Shown piece after piece: positions 27,174 through 36,123 of a stretch of DNA of 64,000 nt (its first letter is position 1; every line of letters starts with the position of its first letter). Below the pieces are notes generated by a model. That model ran no database searches, was not told the origin of the DNA, and saw only the letters and a program-made list of their open reading frames with translations. The position numbers were made by a program, and so were the translations under genes. Origin of the DNA: Deltaproteobacteria bacterium (GTDB taxonomy: Bacteria > Desulfobacterota > Desulfobaccia > Desulfobaccales > Desulfobaccaceae); NCBI GenBank assembly GCA_019309545.1, contig JAFDGA010000006.1, positions 31,797 to 95,796 of the forward strand. Direction: 5' to 3'.

Positions 27174-27543
27174 CGGCTCCTAAAGATATCAGATCATAAG
27201 GACCATGCTCGCCCGGAAATTTATAGATATAATCATTTCCCCAGGGATCTTTGGGGACCGCTTTGTTCAAATACGGCCCGGACCACTGGGCCAGATTGGA
27301 CGGACGCTGATAAAGAGCCTGCAAGCCTTCCTCCTCGGTGGGATAACGGCCGATATCTAGATAAAACAGGTCCAGGGCGGTACCCAGAAGCTGCATCTGG
27401 GTGGCGGCGGTCTTTACCTTGGCTTTTCCTACCCGACCCATCAAGCGGGGGGCCACCAGAGCCGCCAACAGGCCCAGAATAAAAAGCACGATCATAAGCT
27501 CGATCAAGGTAAAACCAGAGTCTCGACGGTCTTTTTTGGTCAA
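27106..27543 (-). CDS. gspG: Type II secretion major pseudopilin GspG
   Basis: The main pseudopilus subunit (145 residues). The short leader MTKKDRRDSG is followed by FTLIELMIVLFILGLLAAL. The signature of the calcium-binding C-terminal region is clear: YPTEEEGLQAL and DPWGNDYIYKFPGEHGPYDL. The prepilin peptidase at 18062 would process it. It follows gspF with a 15-base gap. Confidence 0.96.
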   Translation of the reverse strand: MTKKDRRDSGFTLIELMIVLFILGLLAALVAPRLMGRVGKAKVKTAATQMQLLGTALDLFYLDIGRYPTEEEGLQALYQRPSNLAQWSGPYLNKAVPKDPWGNDYIYKFPGEHGPYDLISLGADGSQGGEGDNQDITNWQAEETR

Positions 27544-27558
27544 AATAAACAGCCCTCC

Positions 27559-28770
27559 TTAGAACGAGACTTCGTAAAGGTTTAAAATAGGTAACAGTAA
27601 TGACACAATGATGAACGCCACCAGCAGAGCCATGGTCAATATCAGCAGCGGCTCCAGCAAAGCTAATAAACGCCGCACCCCGGCCCGGGTCTCGGTCTCC
27701 AACGAGTCCGCCGCCGAGAGCAGCATCTCTGATAAATGGCCGGTCTCCTCCCCGATGGCAATCATCTGCAAAAACAGTTCCGGGAAGACATCGGTCTTTT
27801 TCAATAGTACGGAAAGTGGTTGTCCTTTTTTGACCTCTTCCAGGATCCCGGAGAAGGATTGGGCCAGATAGCGGTTGGTCACCGTATCGACCACCACCTG
27901 GAGCGCGGCCACCAGCGGAACGCCATTATTCAACAAGGTGCCCAGGGTCTTAGCGAAAAAAGCCGCGGTTACCTGCCGGGAGAGGCTGCCCACCAGCGGG
28001 GCCTGCAGCTTGAGTCGGTCCAGCAACAATCGCCCGCGGGAGGTGCGGCTCAGGCGGATCGCCACTAAACCCGCTAGGACGGTAAGCAGCCCGCCCAGCC
28101 ACCAGTAGGCTCGGAAACCCTGACTGCACCATAACAATAACCTGGTCGACCAGTAAAGGCCTTGCCCCATCTCCTGAAAAAAGAGTTCGAAGCGGGGGAC
28201 CACATAAACCAGCATGACCACCACCGACAGACTGCCCACTATGGCCAGGATGGCCGGATAGATGAGGGCCGAAAACAGGTAGCCCCTAAGTTCGGTAACC
28301 GTCCTCAGATAATCACCCAGTCGTGATAAGGCCACTTCCAGGAAACCACCGGTCTCCCCGGCCCGGACCACGCTGAGGTAAAGGGGGGAGAAGGCCTTAT
28401 GGCGACCGAGGGCCTCGGATAATGCCTTGCCGCCTTGCAGGTCCTGGAGCAACTGGCTGAGTATGGCTTGCATCCCTGGTCGTTTAGTTACCACGAGCAG
28501 GGCCTTCAAACTCCGGTCCAACGGCAGCCCAGCTTTCAGGAGCGCCGCCAGTTCCTGAGTGAAGTGGAGCACCTGATTAAGGGAGATGCGCCGGCGGCCC
28601 ACCGGCAGCCGCTTCTTCCACCCCTGGGTTTCCGCTTCCCCGGTGATGCGTAAGGGTATCAAGCCACCCTGTTGCAAATGCTGTACTACCAGTCGCTCTT
28701 CCCGTGCCTCCAGGCTGCCCTGGATGATATTACCGGTAGGATCTGTGGCCCGGTAGTAGAAAATAGGCAT
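27559..28770 (-). CDS. gspF: Type II secretion inner-membrane platform protein GspF
   Basis: A polytopic platform protein of 403 residues. It has two homologous helical cytoplasmic domains (TQELAALLKAGLPLDRSLKAL near 70 and FAKTLGTLLNNGVPLVAALQ near 270) and three transmembrane segments (about 170-195, 220-240 and 375-398). The pattern matches GspF/PilC. It lies between gspE (3-base gap) and gspG. Confidence 0.95.
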   Translation of the reverse strand: MPIFYYRATDPTGNIIQGSLEAREERLVVQHLQQGGLIPLRITGEAETQGWKKRLPVGRRRISLNQVLHFTQELAALLKAGLPLDRSLKALLVVTKRPGMQAILSQLLQDLQGGKALSEALGRHKAFSPLYLSVVRAGETGGFLEVALSRLGDYLRTVTELRGYLFSALIYPAILAIVGSLSVVVMLVYVVPRFELFFQEMGQGLYWSTRLLLWCSQGFRAYWWLGGLLTVLAGLVAIRLSRTSRGRLLLDRLKLQAPLVGSLSRQVTAAFFAKTLGTLLNNGVPLVAALQVVVDTVTNRYLAQSFSGILEEVKKGQPLSVLLKKTDVFPELFLQMIAIGEETGHLSEMLLSAADSLETETRAGVRRLLALLEPLLILTMALLVAFIIVSLLLPILNLYEVSF

Positions 28771-28773
28771 CCC

Positions 28774-30315
28774 TTACTCCTGGGTGACCCTCAACACTTC
28801 CTGGCTGGTAGTGAGGCCCGCGGCCACTTTAGTCCAACCATCGCTGGACAGGGTTTGCATTCCTTGCTGTTTGGCCACTTGGTAGATGGTGGCGGCATCG
28901 GCCTGCCGCAGAATCAGCTGGCGGATGGTCTCATTTACCTCAAGCAGTTCATAAATACCGGTCCGGCCCTGGTAGCCGGTATGGGCACAGTTCAGGCAAC
29001 CCTGCCCCATGAACAGGCTTTCTGGTCGATCCACGGAGTTTTCCATCAGAATCTGCTCCAAACCAGCATCAACCGGTAACGTCGTCTTACAATGGGGGCA
29101 AATCAGGCGAACCAGGCGTTGGGCCAGGATACCGATGACCGCCGAAGCCAACAGATAATCTTCGATGCCCATCTCCAACATGCGGGTGATAGCCCCGGCC
29201 GCGTCATTGGTGTGCAGAGTGCTGAACACCAGGTGGCCGGTGAGGGCCGCGTGAATGGCGATCTCAGCGGTCTCCTGGTCCCGGATTTCCCCCACCAGAA
29301 TAATATCCGGGTCTTGACGTACCAGGTGCCGCAGGCCTCGGGCAAAGGTGAGGCCGATGGAGGGTTTGACCTGCACCTGGTTGATCCCAGGCAGGCGATA
29401 TTCCACTGGATCTTCGATGGTGATGATCTTTTTCTCAGGAGAATTTATCCGTTCCAGGGCGGCGTATAAAGTAGTGGTTTTACCGCTGCCTGTGGGCCCG
29501 GTGACCAGAATCATGCCATGCGGTTTATGGATCATCCGGTCAAAGCGGTTGAATACCAAAAGCGGCAATCCCAGGCGGTTGAGGTCCAAAATGACCCGCT
29601 CCCGGTCCAGAATACGGATCACCATACTTTCCCCAAAGAAAGTGGGGATAGTGGAAACCCGGGCATCAATCTCCTGACCCTTGACTTTCAGACCGAAGCG
29701 GCCATCCTGGGGTAAGCGGCGTTCGGCAATGTCCATACGGGCCATAATCTTGAGCCGGGAAATAACCGCAGCCTGTAAACCCTTGGGAGGAGATTCAGCT
29801 TCATAGAGGATACCGTCCCGGCGGTAGCGCACCCGGAAAATGTTCTCAAAGGGCTCCAGATGGATATCGCTGGCCCCCATTTCGACGGCCCGTAATAAAA
29901 TAATGTTCACCAACTGGATGATCGGGGCTTCCCGGGCCTTGTCCCGCAGGTGGCCGATCTCGGCGCTCTCTTCCTGACCCTCGTCTATCACCTCAGTCTC
30001 CATATCACCCAACAGGCGGGACATGGGACTGCCGGGTTGATAAATCGCTTCGATGGTCTCTAAGATCTCGGTCTCAGGAGCCAAGATCAGGGTTAACGGT
30101 GCGCCCAGGGCCACCTCCAGGGCCATAAGAGTCTCATGGTCGCTGGGGTCGGCCATGGCCAGTAGGATGCGATCACCCTCCCTTCGGATCGGTAAGCTAC
30201 GGGCTTCTTTTAAAAAACGGACCGATAGGCCGGGAAATTGTTCTACCGGACCCCATTCTTTAAGACTGGTGGGCGGGGGTGTTAAACCGGTATCGCTATT
30301 CAACGGGACAGTCAC
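28774..30315 (-). CDS. gspE: Type II secretion ATPase GspE
   Basis: The cytoplasmic AAA-type motor (513 residues) that drives pseudopilus assembly. It has an N-terminal N1E-type domain, Walker A GPTGSGKTTTLYAAL near 275, the Asp box and Walker B region (DPDIILVGEIRDQETAEIA near 340), the His box and a four-cysteine zinc module (CPHCKTTLP...CLNCAHTGYQGRTG). The GTG start at 30315 is preceded by no strong ribosome site. It begins the leftward gspE-F-G-H-I-J-K-L-M-C-D operon. Confidence 0.96.
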   Translation of the reverse strand: MTVPLNSDTGLTPPPTSLKEWGPVEQFPGLSVRFLKEARSLPIRREGDRILLAMADPSDHETLMALEVALGAPLTLILAPETEILETIEAIYQPGSPMSRLLGDMETEVIDEGQEESAEIGHLRDKAREAPIIQLVNIILLRAVEMGASDIHLEPFENIFRVRYRRDGILYEAESPPKGLQAAVISRLKIMARMDIAERRLPQDGRFGLKVKGQEIDARVSTIPTFFGESMVIRILDRERVILDLNRLGLPLLVFNRFDRMIHKPHGMILVTGPTGSGKTTTLYAALERINSPEKKIITIEDPVEYRLPGINQVQVKPSIGLTFARGLRHLVRQDPDIILVGEIRDQETAEIAIHAALTGHLVFSTLHTNDAAGAITRMLEMGIEDYLLASAVIGILAQRLVRLICPHCKTTLPVDAGLEQILMENSVDRPESLFMGQGCLNCAHTGYQGRTGIYELLEVNETIRQLILRQADAATIYQVAKQQGMQTLSSDGWTKVAAGLTTSQEVLRVTQE

Positions 30316-30412
30316 TGCTGAAACCTCATTTAAGGGAAGATTGGGGAAAGATTGTCATCCTATGATTTAGAAGTGTTCCTAAACTGCATACGATGGTAAA
30401 TATCGTCGGCTA

Positions 30413-31663
30413 TCAGATTCCCCCGTGTTTCCAGGGCCATTGCCGCAGCTTTTCGTAATGCAGGTAAAGTCCGATTACCCTGGTGACGAATTCTCTGGTT
30501 TCCTTGATATCGGGCACCCGGTAGCCGGCGGTGACAACCCGCTGATAGCCAGCATTATAGGCGGCCAAAGCCAAAGGTAGGGATTGATGGAGGTAGTTTA
30601 GCAAAAGCCTGAGATACAGACACCCGGCTAGGACATTTTCCCGGGGACAGAAGGGGTCTTTAACACCTAAATAAGTAGCCGTAGCTGGCATGAGTTGCAT
30701 AAGCCCCTGAGCTCCCTTGGGCGATATCGCCTCGGGTACGAAGTTTGATTCTACCTTTATGAGGGCCTGGATCAAAGGAATCGGGAGGTAATAGCGCTGC
30801 GAGGCCTCTCGAATTACAGGTTCCAACGCCGGAAGGGACTTTGGTTGGGGCAAGGTCAGCCCCCGGGGGCCAGGGTTTAGCATTGAGGGGAAAACATTGC
30901 TGACCCGCAGAATACCTTGCCGGTCCAGGACAGCCCGAATCTGTGGAGATGATCTGCCAATGGATTTCGGGAGTTGTTGCATTATCTCTGCCAGGGCTTG
31001 GGTCGGAGAAAGTTTGGCCCATTGGGTCATATCAGTGCCGGGAGGCTGGGTGGCAATGGTATGGCGGGAATAGTTGTTCTCAAGCGTTGGCACTGGTGCC
31101 CTGGCCACTGCAAGAGGCGGCGAATTGGAAATATGGAACACTCCCTGACTGTCCCGGCGGCAATGGATATGTCCTCGTGCAGCCGATAAAACTCTACTGG
31201 ATTCGGTTAATAACGATCCTGCTAGCCGGGGGGGAACCGCCCCCGTGGTCGCGACCCCCATTTTTTGCCGGGCCTCCTCCAGTTGGGTTTGTTGACCGGA
31301 TGAGGGGATGGTGTTCCCGCTCCGGTTGGTAATGCGAATGACGCCGCTCTTATCGATATGTTTAGTGATTTTAGCGGTGGTCGGGACCTTGGTATGGGGA
31401 TATGGTTGCCCGGGCTCAGACTGAAATGAATCAACAAAAGCCGCGGACCTCATTATCGGCGGATTCGCCAGATGATATGTAGCTGTCGTCCCGGCCGGTT
31501 CCGATGCCGCAACATTGGTAATATGAACCGTGCCCTGGCTATCGGTATAGCGGTAAATTTGATTGCTAGCCGGGGTAACGCTAAATAACACCACTACCAG
31601 GGCAGCCGTCCAGCGTTGCTTCCAGCCGATCCGTCTGGCGGTTCTGCCTTGGGTTCCAGCCAT
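30413..31663 (-). CDS. Soluble lytic transglycosylase with four DUF4124-like repeats
   Basis: A 416-residue exported murein-cleaving enzyme. A signal sequence (WTAALVVVLFSVTPASNQ) is followed by four short repeats of the form Y/H-x-D-x-x-G-x-x-x-x-x-N (IYRYTDSQGTVHITN; KHIDKSGVIRITN; HCRRDSQGVFHISN; AVLDRQGILRVSN), which are DUF4124-like modules normally found once. The SLT domain occupies about 285-400, with catalytic Glu in LIKVESNFVPEA, then GAQGLMQLMP and AYNAGYQRV. It lies just upstream of gspE, in the same direction, so it may help the secretion apparatus cross the wall. A good promoter lies about 140 bases upstream. Confidence 0.9.
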   Translation of the reverse strand: MAGTQGRTARRIGWKQRWTAALVVVLFSVTPASNQIYRYTDSQGTVHITNVAASEPAGTTATYHLANPPIMRSAAFVDSFQSEPGQPYPHTKVPTTAKITKHIDKSGVIRITNRSGNTIPSSGQQTQLEEARQKMGVATTGAVPPRLAGSLLTESSRVLSAARGHIHCRRDSQGVFHISNSPPLAVARAPVPTLENNYSRHTIATQPPGTDMTQWAKLSPTQALAEIMQQLPKSIGRSSPQIRAVLDRQGILRVSNVFPSMLNPGPRGLTLPQPKSLPALEPVIREASQRYYLPIPLIQALIKVESNFVPEAISPKGAQGLMQLMPATATYLGVKDPFCPRENVLAGCLYLRLLLNYLHQSLPLALAAYNAGYQRVVTAGYRVPDIKETREFVTRVIGLYLHYEKLRQWPWKHGGI

Positions 31664-31806
31664 CGACCCTGCCCCCCGATTAGGCCTTAAATTTTCAGTT
31701 ATCCACCGTTATATTACTAAGAAACGGATTTAAACAAAATTTGGAAAAGTAACGTTGACCCCTTGGTCTACCCCACCCAAATTACATATTTTTAATATTA
31801 ACACAA

Positions 31807-31835
31807 TATCTACACTGAAACAAGATTAATGTAAA
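31807..31835 (-). promoter_or_regulatory. Candidate promoter for the lytic transglycosylase
   Basis: On the minus strand: TTTACA (31835-31830), a 17-bp spacer and TAGATA (31812-31807). The region 31664-31928 is AT-rich and otherwise empty. The transcript could read on into the gsp operon. Confidence 0.45.
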
Positions 31836-31928
31836 GTATTTAATTAATTAAGAGAGTGTGTACCAGGGCTGTTATCTGCGGGATATCAGAGGAAGATCAT
31901 CAAGGCCGGACTTTTCCTGGTCACTGTC

Positions 31929-32360
31929 TCACATTCCTAAGCTAACTCGTTTACCTACATAAAGATAAAGACCCAATTTTGGCAAATATCTTTCCAAGGA
32001 ACGTAAATTCCCCTGATAAACCAAAAAGTGGGCCGGGCAGCGGCAGTCGCTGGCCCCCAGTCCGGGCTTAAGCACCCAAACCTCTGGTCGGGCCAACATA
32101 GTCCTGGCGAGATCACATTCCGGCAGTGAATCGGAGAGCCAGACTTCAAGTATCTGGAACTCTGGTCGAGAAAGCAGATAGTCCAAGTGCCAGTGGCGCT
32201 TTTTGACCTGACGGTAATGGCGGGCGATCCGGGCCGTTAACCCCCGTTTGGCTGACCCGACATACAGGTAGTAGCCCGCTGCCAGCGACACCGTGCCTCG
32301 TGCCCCGATCTGGACCAGGGTCGGCTGCCTAGCCTCAATGATCAGGAGATAAGTTGGCAT
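31929..32360 (-). CDS. GIY-YIG-like protein (DUF123 type)
   Basis: A 143-residue protein. It contains a degenerate GIY-YIG signature (AAGYYLYVGSAKRGLTARIARH, about 27-48) followed by HWHLDYLLSRPEF, and a conserved C-terminal part with C-x-C and H (DCRCPAHFLVY), as in the DUF123 family found mostly in archaea and anaerobic bacteria. In that family the GIY-YIG-like fold carries an unknown nuclease or nucleic-acid function. It is 9 bases from the M42 peptidase gene and probably in one operon with it. Confidence 0.82.
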   Translation of the reverse strand: MPTYLLIIEARQPTLVQIGARGTVSLAAGYYLYVGSAKRGLTARIARHYRQVKKRHWHLDYLLSRPEFQILEVWLSDSLPECDLARTMLARPEVWVLKPGLGASDCRCPAHFLVYQGNLRSLERYLPKLGLYLYVGKRVSLGM

Positions 32361-32369
32361 TGGCGGATC

Positions 32370-33458
32370 CTAAGGCCCTGCCTTCCGGGCAGAGGTCTTA
32401 AATCTTAAGCCTTGGGCGATTTCCGGGGTCAGTTCCTGAATCAAAGCCACCAGCAAGGCCACCAGGGCTTCGAAATCGCCCCGGTAGATAATCCCGGCCG
32501 GACTGTGGGCGTAACGCACCGGCACTCCTAGGATCAGGGTTGGAATGCCGCCGTGGGCCAGGTGAAGGACGCGGGCATCTGTGGCACCGCCGCGGCGGAC
32601 CGCCAATTGATAAGGGATTTGATGTTGTTCGGCTACAGCCACGATCCATTCTGCAAAACAACGGGGAACGATAATGCTGGGATCAAACAGCCTGATCTGA
32701 CAGCCATGGCCCAGGGCCCCTTGCGGGGAATCGGCCGTCAGTCCCGGGTAGTCATCCGCCGGGGTGCCTTCCAGGACAATCGCCAGGTCCGGGCGGATAA
32801 GCTCGACCGCGGCGGCGGCCCCGCGGCTACCCACTTCTTCCTGCACCGTGGCCACGGCTAGTACCGTGTTGGGATGAGGCGATTCTTTAAGCTGGAGGAG
32901 GGCGGCGACCATAGCGGCCACCCCGACCCGATCATCCCAGGCCTTATTCAGGAAATAGGCCTGATTGAGAACGGCAAAACCGCTTTTCGGAACAATCAGA
33001 TGCCCCAGGTTTATCCCCAGGCCCCGGACATCTTGGGCCGAACCGGCCCCGATATCCAGATAGAGGTCCTCAATCTTAACTTCTTTTTGGTCGTTTCGGA
33101 CAAAATGAGGTGGGATGGTGGCCACCACCCCTTCCACCAATCCCTTTGAACCCTGAATCATCAGCCGTTGTCCGGGGACCAGACTAGGTACCCAACTACC
33201 CAAGGCCTGGAGGCACAGATAGCCCTGGGGAGTGATATTTTGCACCATGAACCCGACTTCGTCCATATGGGCCGCCAGCATGAGACGGGGGCGTTCTTGC
33301 CGGCCGGGTTTTTCGGCCATTACCGATCCCAGACCGTCCCGGGAGAGTTGACAACAGGGGGCCAGATATTCCATCACTAACTGCGCTACCGGCTCCTCGC
33401 CACCCGGCGGGCCAAAGGCATCTGATAAGCGGTGTAACAGTTTTACTGCGTCAACCAT
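32370..33458 (-). CDS. M42-family metallo-aminopeptidase
   Basis: A cobalt/zinc-dependent aminopeptidase of the TET/FrvX type, usually a large dodecameric cytoplasmic shell that degrades peptides. The 362 residues contain metal ligands and catalytic residues in AHMDEVGFMVQ (near 66), NKAWDDRVGVAA (near 190), TVQEEVGSRGA (near 223) and GGATDARVLHLA (near 315). It belongs to the cluster of minus-strand genes 31929-34252. With the M18 peptidase at 1058 it makes two peptide-trimming enzymes in one window. Confidence 0.94.
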   Translation of the reverse strand: MVDAVKLLHRLSDAFGPPGGEEPVAQLVMEYLAPCCQLSRDGLGSVMAEKPGRQERPRLMLAAHMDEVGFMVQNITPQGYLCLQALGSWVPSLVPGQRLMIQGSKGLVEGVVATIPPHFVRNDQKEVKIEDLYLDIGAGSAQDVRGLGINLGHLIVPKSGFAVLNQAYFLNKAWDDRVGVAAMVAALLQLKESPHPNTVLAVATVQEEVGSRGAAAAVELIRPDLAIVLEGTPADDYPGLTADSPQGALGHGCQIRLFDPSIIVPRCFAEWIVAVAEQHQIPYQLAVRRGGATDARVLHLAHGGIPTLILGVPVRYAHSPAGIIYRGDFEALVALLVALIQELTPEIAQGLRFKTSARKAGP

Positions 33459-33472
33459 TTAAACCTCCTGGA

Positions 33473-34252
33473 TTAAAGTTTAAGGCCGGGAATGCGGTCC
33501 ATTCCAGCCAGGTGCAAACCGATAAATCCCCCTAAAATTAGCAGCCCCAGAGTCAGGGCTAGAAAATCTCTCCTAGTAAACTGGATATCAAGCCAATAGG
33601 TGCGCCGGGGCTGGCAATTAAAGCCTTTGGCCTCCAAGGCCCAGGCCATGGTCTGGCTGCGGCGCAGGGTCAACAGGAATATCGGCACCAGCAAGGGGAT
33701 ATGACGTTTCAGACGTAACCACCAACCGCCGCTTTGCAGAGCCAGACCTCGGGCCTGCTGGGCTTCCTTGACCCGGAGCGCAGTGTCAAACACCTCCGGC
33801 ACCCAGCGCAGGGCCATGGCAAAGGCAAAGCACGCCGGGTAGGGTAATCGCAGCCGCACCAGGGCTAGAAAAATCTCTTCCACCCGGGTGGTGGATAATA
33901 AGACCAGGCCAGCCACCAGCATACTGACTAACTTCAGGGCGGTAGCAACTCCAAAAGCCAGGGATTCCACCGTTACCCCAAATGCCAACGGCGTTGGGCC
34001 TCCGGCCACCAAGGACCAGATGAGGATGGTTAAGATCGATAAAGTGAGCAATAATCCTTTGATGCGGGCCAGATTCTGCCAGGCCCGAGCCAGCCCGGCC
34101 TGGAGAAAGATGACCAGGGCCGCGGCCGCCACCACCAACGGCTGCTGGGGCAGGAGCACCACGATAAAGCTGATCCCCAACAGGGCCAGCTTGGTGCGGG
34201 GATCCAGGCGGTCCCAAACGGTTTCTTGTCCCAAATAGAGAAACAGGCCCAT
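33473..34252 (-). CDS. ecfT: Energy-coupling factor transporter transmembrane protein (EcfT/CbiQ-like)
   Basis: The coupling subunit of an ECF vitamin or metal importer. I prefer ATG 34252, which gives a 259-residue protein starting MGLFLYLGQETVWDRLDPRTK, the usual EcfT start; the open frame extends up to 34357. Five or six hydrophobic segments follow, with the cytoplasmic coupling helices carrying EAQQARG near 175 and LEAKGFN near 221, the two A-R-G type signatures. No EcfA ATPase or S component is present nearby, so these must come from elsewhere. Confidence 0.85.
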   Translation of the reverse strand: MGLFLYLGQETVWDRLDPRTKLALLGISFIVVLLPQQPLVVAAAALVIFLQAGLARAWQNLARIKGLLLTLSILTILIWSLVAGGPTPLAFGVTVESLAFGVATALKLVSMLVAGLVLLSTTRVEEIFLALVRLRLPYPACFAFAMALRWVPEVFDTALRVKEAQQARGLALQSGGWWLRLKRHIPLLVPIFLLTLRRSQTMAWALEAKGFNCQPRRTYWLDIQFTRRDFLALTLGLLILGGFIGLHLAGMDRIPGLKL

Positions 34253-34445
34253 GATCGTCAACTCTATGGTTTGCCTGTCCTGATATGACTCAGCCCGAAA
34301 CCAAAAGTAATGTTCATTACCTCTCAGAACCAGAAAAAATTCTTGAAAAAACCCCAAGATTTATAGATACTAGCCAATTAATTTTTTAACCTCGGCATCT
34401 TAGCTGCCGGGATCTTTGGATTTTCTTCTCAAAAGGATTGTCGCG

Positions 34446-34820
34446 ATGATCCGTCTTTATGTGTTGCTCCTGATTCTGGTTGATGTAATATTCAATGTCT
34501 CCGGCCAGTTACTGCTTAAGCACGGCATGACCCGCATCGGTAATTTCGATCTGTCGCTCGCTAACCTCTACCCCGTTTTTTTTAAGGCCGCCACCAGTCG
34601 CTATGTCATTATGGGACTGTTCTGTTATGGGATAGGCTTTATGATCTGGCTTATTGTCCTGGCCAAGGCCGAGGTCAGTTATGCTTATCCTCTGATCAGC
34701 CTGGGCTATGTATTTACCGCCCTCCTGGCCTGGAGCCTGTTTGGCGAAGCGGTTACGCTGGCCCGGATGGCGGGTATTGTCATAACCTGCGTCGGGGTTT
34801 TTCTAATCGCCACCAGTTAA
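34446..34820 (+). CDS. Four-helix membrane protein of the DMT/SMR superfamily
   Basis: A 124-residue protein with four hydrophobic segments (residues about 3-20, 45-65, 70-90 and 95-120). The last two carry the SMR/EamA signature (AEVSYAYPLISLGYVFTALLAW and GEAVTLARMAGIVIT). Small members of this superfamily export polar lipids, drugs or sugars, for example ArnE and EmrE. The start at 34446 is preceded by AAGGA at eight bases; a longer frame from 34416 is less likely. It is the only plus-strand gene in this part. Substrate cannot be inferred. Confidence 0.82.
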   Translation: MIRLYVLLLILVDVIFNVSGQLLLKHGMTRIGNFDLSLANLYPVFFKAATSRYVIMGLFCYGIGFMIWLIVLAKAEVSYAYPLISLGYVFTALLAWSLFGEAVTLARMAGIVITCVGVFLIATS

Positions 34821-34932
34821 AAATAATCTCCTCATTTGCCTGACTTTGGCAAGACCAATCTTTTCTACCTCTTGGCGTCCGAGCGTGAAATTAAACTATC
34901 CCCACCCGCCAGGAAACCCTAAGGGTGTCAGA

Positions 34933-36123
34933 TCAAATACTCGATGGAATGAGCCGATAGACCTCGAGCAGCGGCAGATGATGTTTCTGGGCCATTTGGC
35001 GGCAGGCCTCGTATTCGGGCAAAAGACGACGTTGCCCCCTGATTTCGGTCACCTTTACCGGCAGGGGACCGTAAGGGGTGTCAATAGTATCGCTCCAGCG
35101 TTGGGCGACCACCCGTTCCACCTCCATGAGCCGCACTCCCAGGGTGGTGGATTCCAGAAACAGGGTCTCGATGATCTCCCCTCGGCGGGCCAGCGGCGCG
35201 ATTACCGTCAGCCGGATGCCCGGCCGGTTTTTTTTCATCTGGAGCGGCGCGTAGGCCACATCGAGCGCGCCGGCGGCAAACAGGGCGGCCATCAGATGTT
35301 CATATAATTCCGGCGGCAGATCATCAATATGGGTCTCCATCACCAGCACCCGCTCGGTGTGTCCCAGGGCCGGGGTTACAGTCGGCCGCCCCACCAGTAA
35401 ACGCAACAGATTGGGCTGCGAGGGCAAATCCAGAGTGCCGGCTCCGTAGCCTACTTGTTCGACGGTCAGGGCTGGACAGGGGCCAAACCGGGCCGAAGCT
35501 CCCTTTAAAATGGCAGCTCCGGTGGGAGTGACCAGTTCGGCATTAATTTCCGTGCCATAGACCGGCACGCCGTTTAGCAACAGCAGGGTGGCGGGGGCGG
35601 GATTGGGCAGCAGCCCATGGGCGCAGCGGATCAGCCCCTGGCCCAGAGGCAGGGCCGAGGCATATATCTGGTTTAAATCCAAAGCCCAGAAGCCATAGGC
35701 CACTCCCACGACATCCAGAATCGAGTCCACCGCCCCCACTTCATGAAAGTGCACCTGCTCCACGGCTTGCTGATGCACCCGGGCCTCGGCTTCAGCCAGA
35801 CAACGAAAGATCGCCTGGCTTAATTCCTGGACCGGTGGCGGCAAGGGTGCGGCGGTAATCAGGCTGACAATGTCTGGATAGGTCCGGTGGGGTTGCGGAG
35901 AGGTCAACCGGATATCAACTTTGGTGCCGGTCAGGTGATGTTTGGTCACCCGGTTAGCAGCAATGGTATAACCGGTAAGTCCCAGCCCCGCTAAGATCTC
36001 GGACAATTCCTCAAAATCAAGACCGACCTCGATCAAGGCCCCCAGGGTCATGTCCCCGCTCACCCCGGAAAAGCAGTCAAAGTAGGCCAGTCGCTCAGGA
36101 GGCCGGGGTGGGGGGCTTGACAT
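34933..36123 (-). CDS. larC: Nickel insertion protein LarC (DUF111)
   Basis: LarC loads nickel into the pyridinium dithiocarboxylate pincer cofactor of lactate racemase and related enzymes. The 396 residues start with the typical YFDCFSGVSGDMTLGALI motif, and VHFHEVGAVDSILDVVG (about 130-146) is the family's histidine-rich block. The C-terminal part (MKKNRPG, TTLGVRL) is also typical. No larA, larB or larE lies in the window. It overlaps the end of the CNNM-like gene by 29 bases, so it is translated from the same message. Confidence 0.92.
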   Translation of the reverse strand: MSSPPPRPPERLAYFDCFSGVSGDMTLGALIEVGLDFEELSEILAGLGLTGYTIAANRVTKHHLTGTKVDIRLTSPQPHRTYPDIVSLITAAPLPPPVQELSQAIFRCLAEAEARVHQQAVEQVHFHEVGAVDSILDVVGVAYGFWALDLNQIYASALPLGQGLIRCAHGLLPNPAPATLLLLNGVPVYGTEINAELVTPTGAAILKGASARFGPCPALTVEQVGYGAGTLDLPSQPNLLRLLVGRPTVTPALGHTERVLVMETHIDDLPPELYEHLMAALFAAGALDVAYAPLQMKKNRPGIRLTVIAPLARRGEIIETLFLESTTLGVRLMEVERVVAQRWSDTIDTPYGPLPVKVTEIRGQRRLLPEYEACRQMAQKHHLPLLEVYRLIPSSI

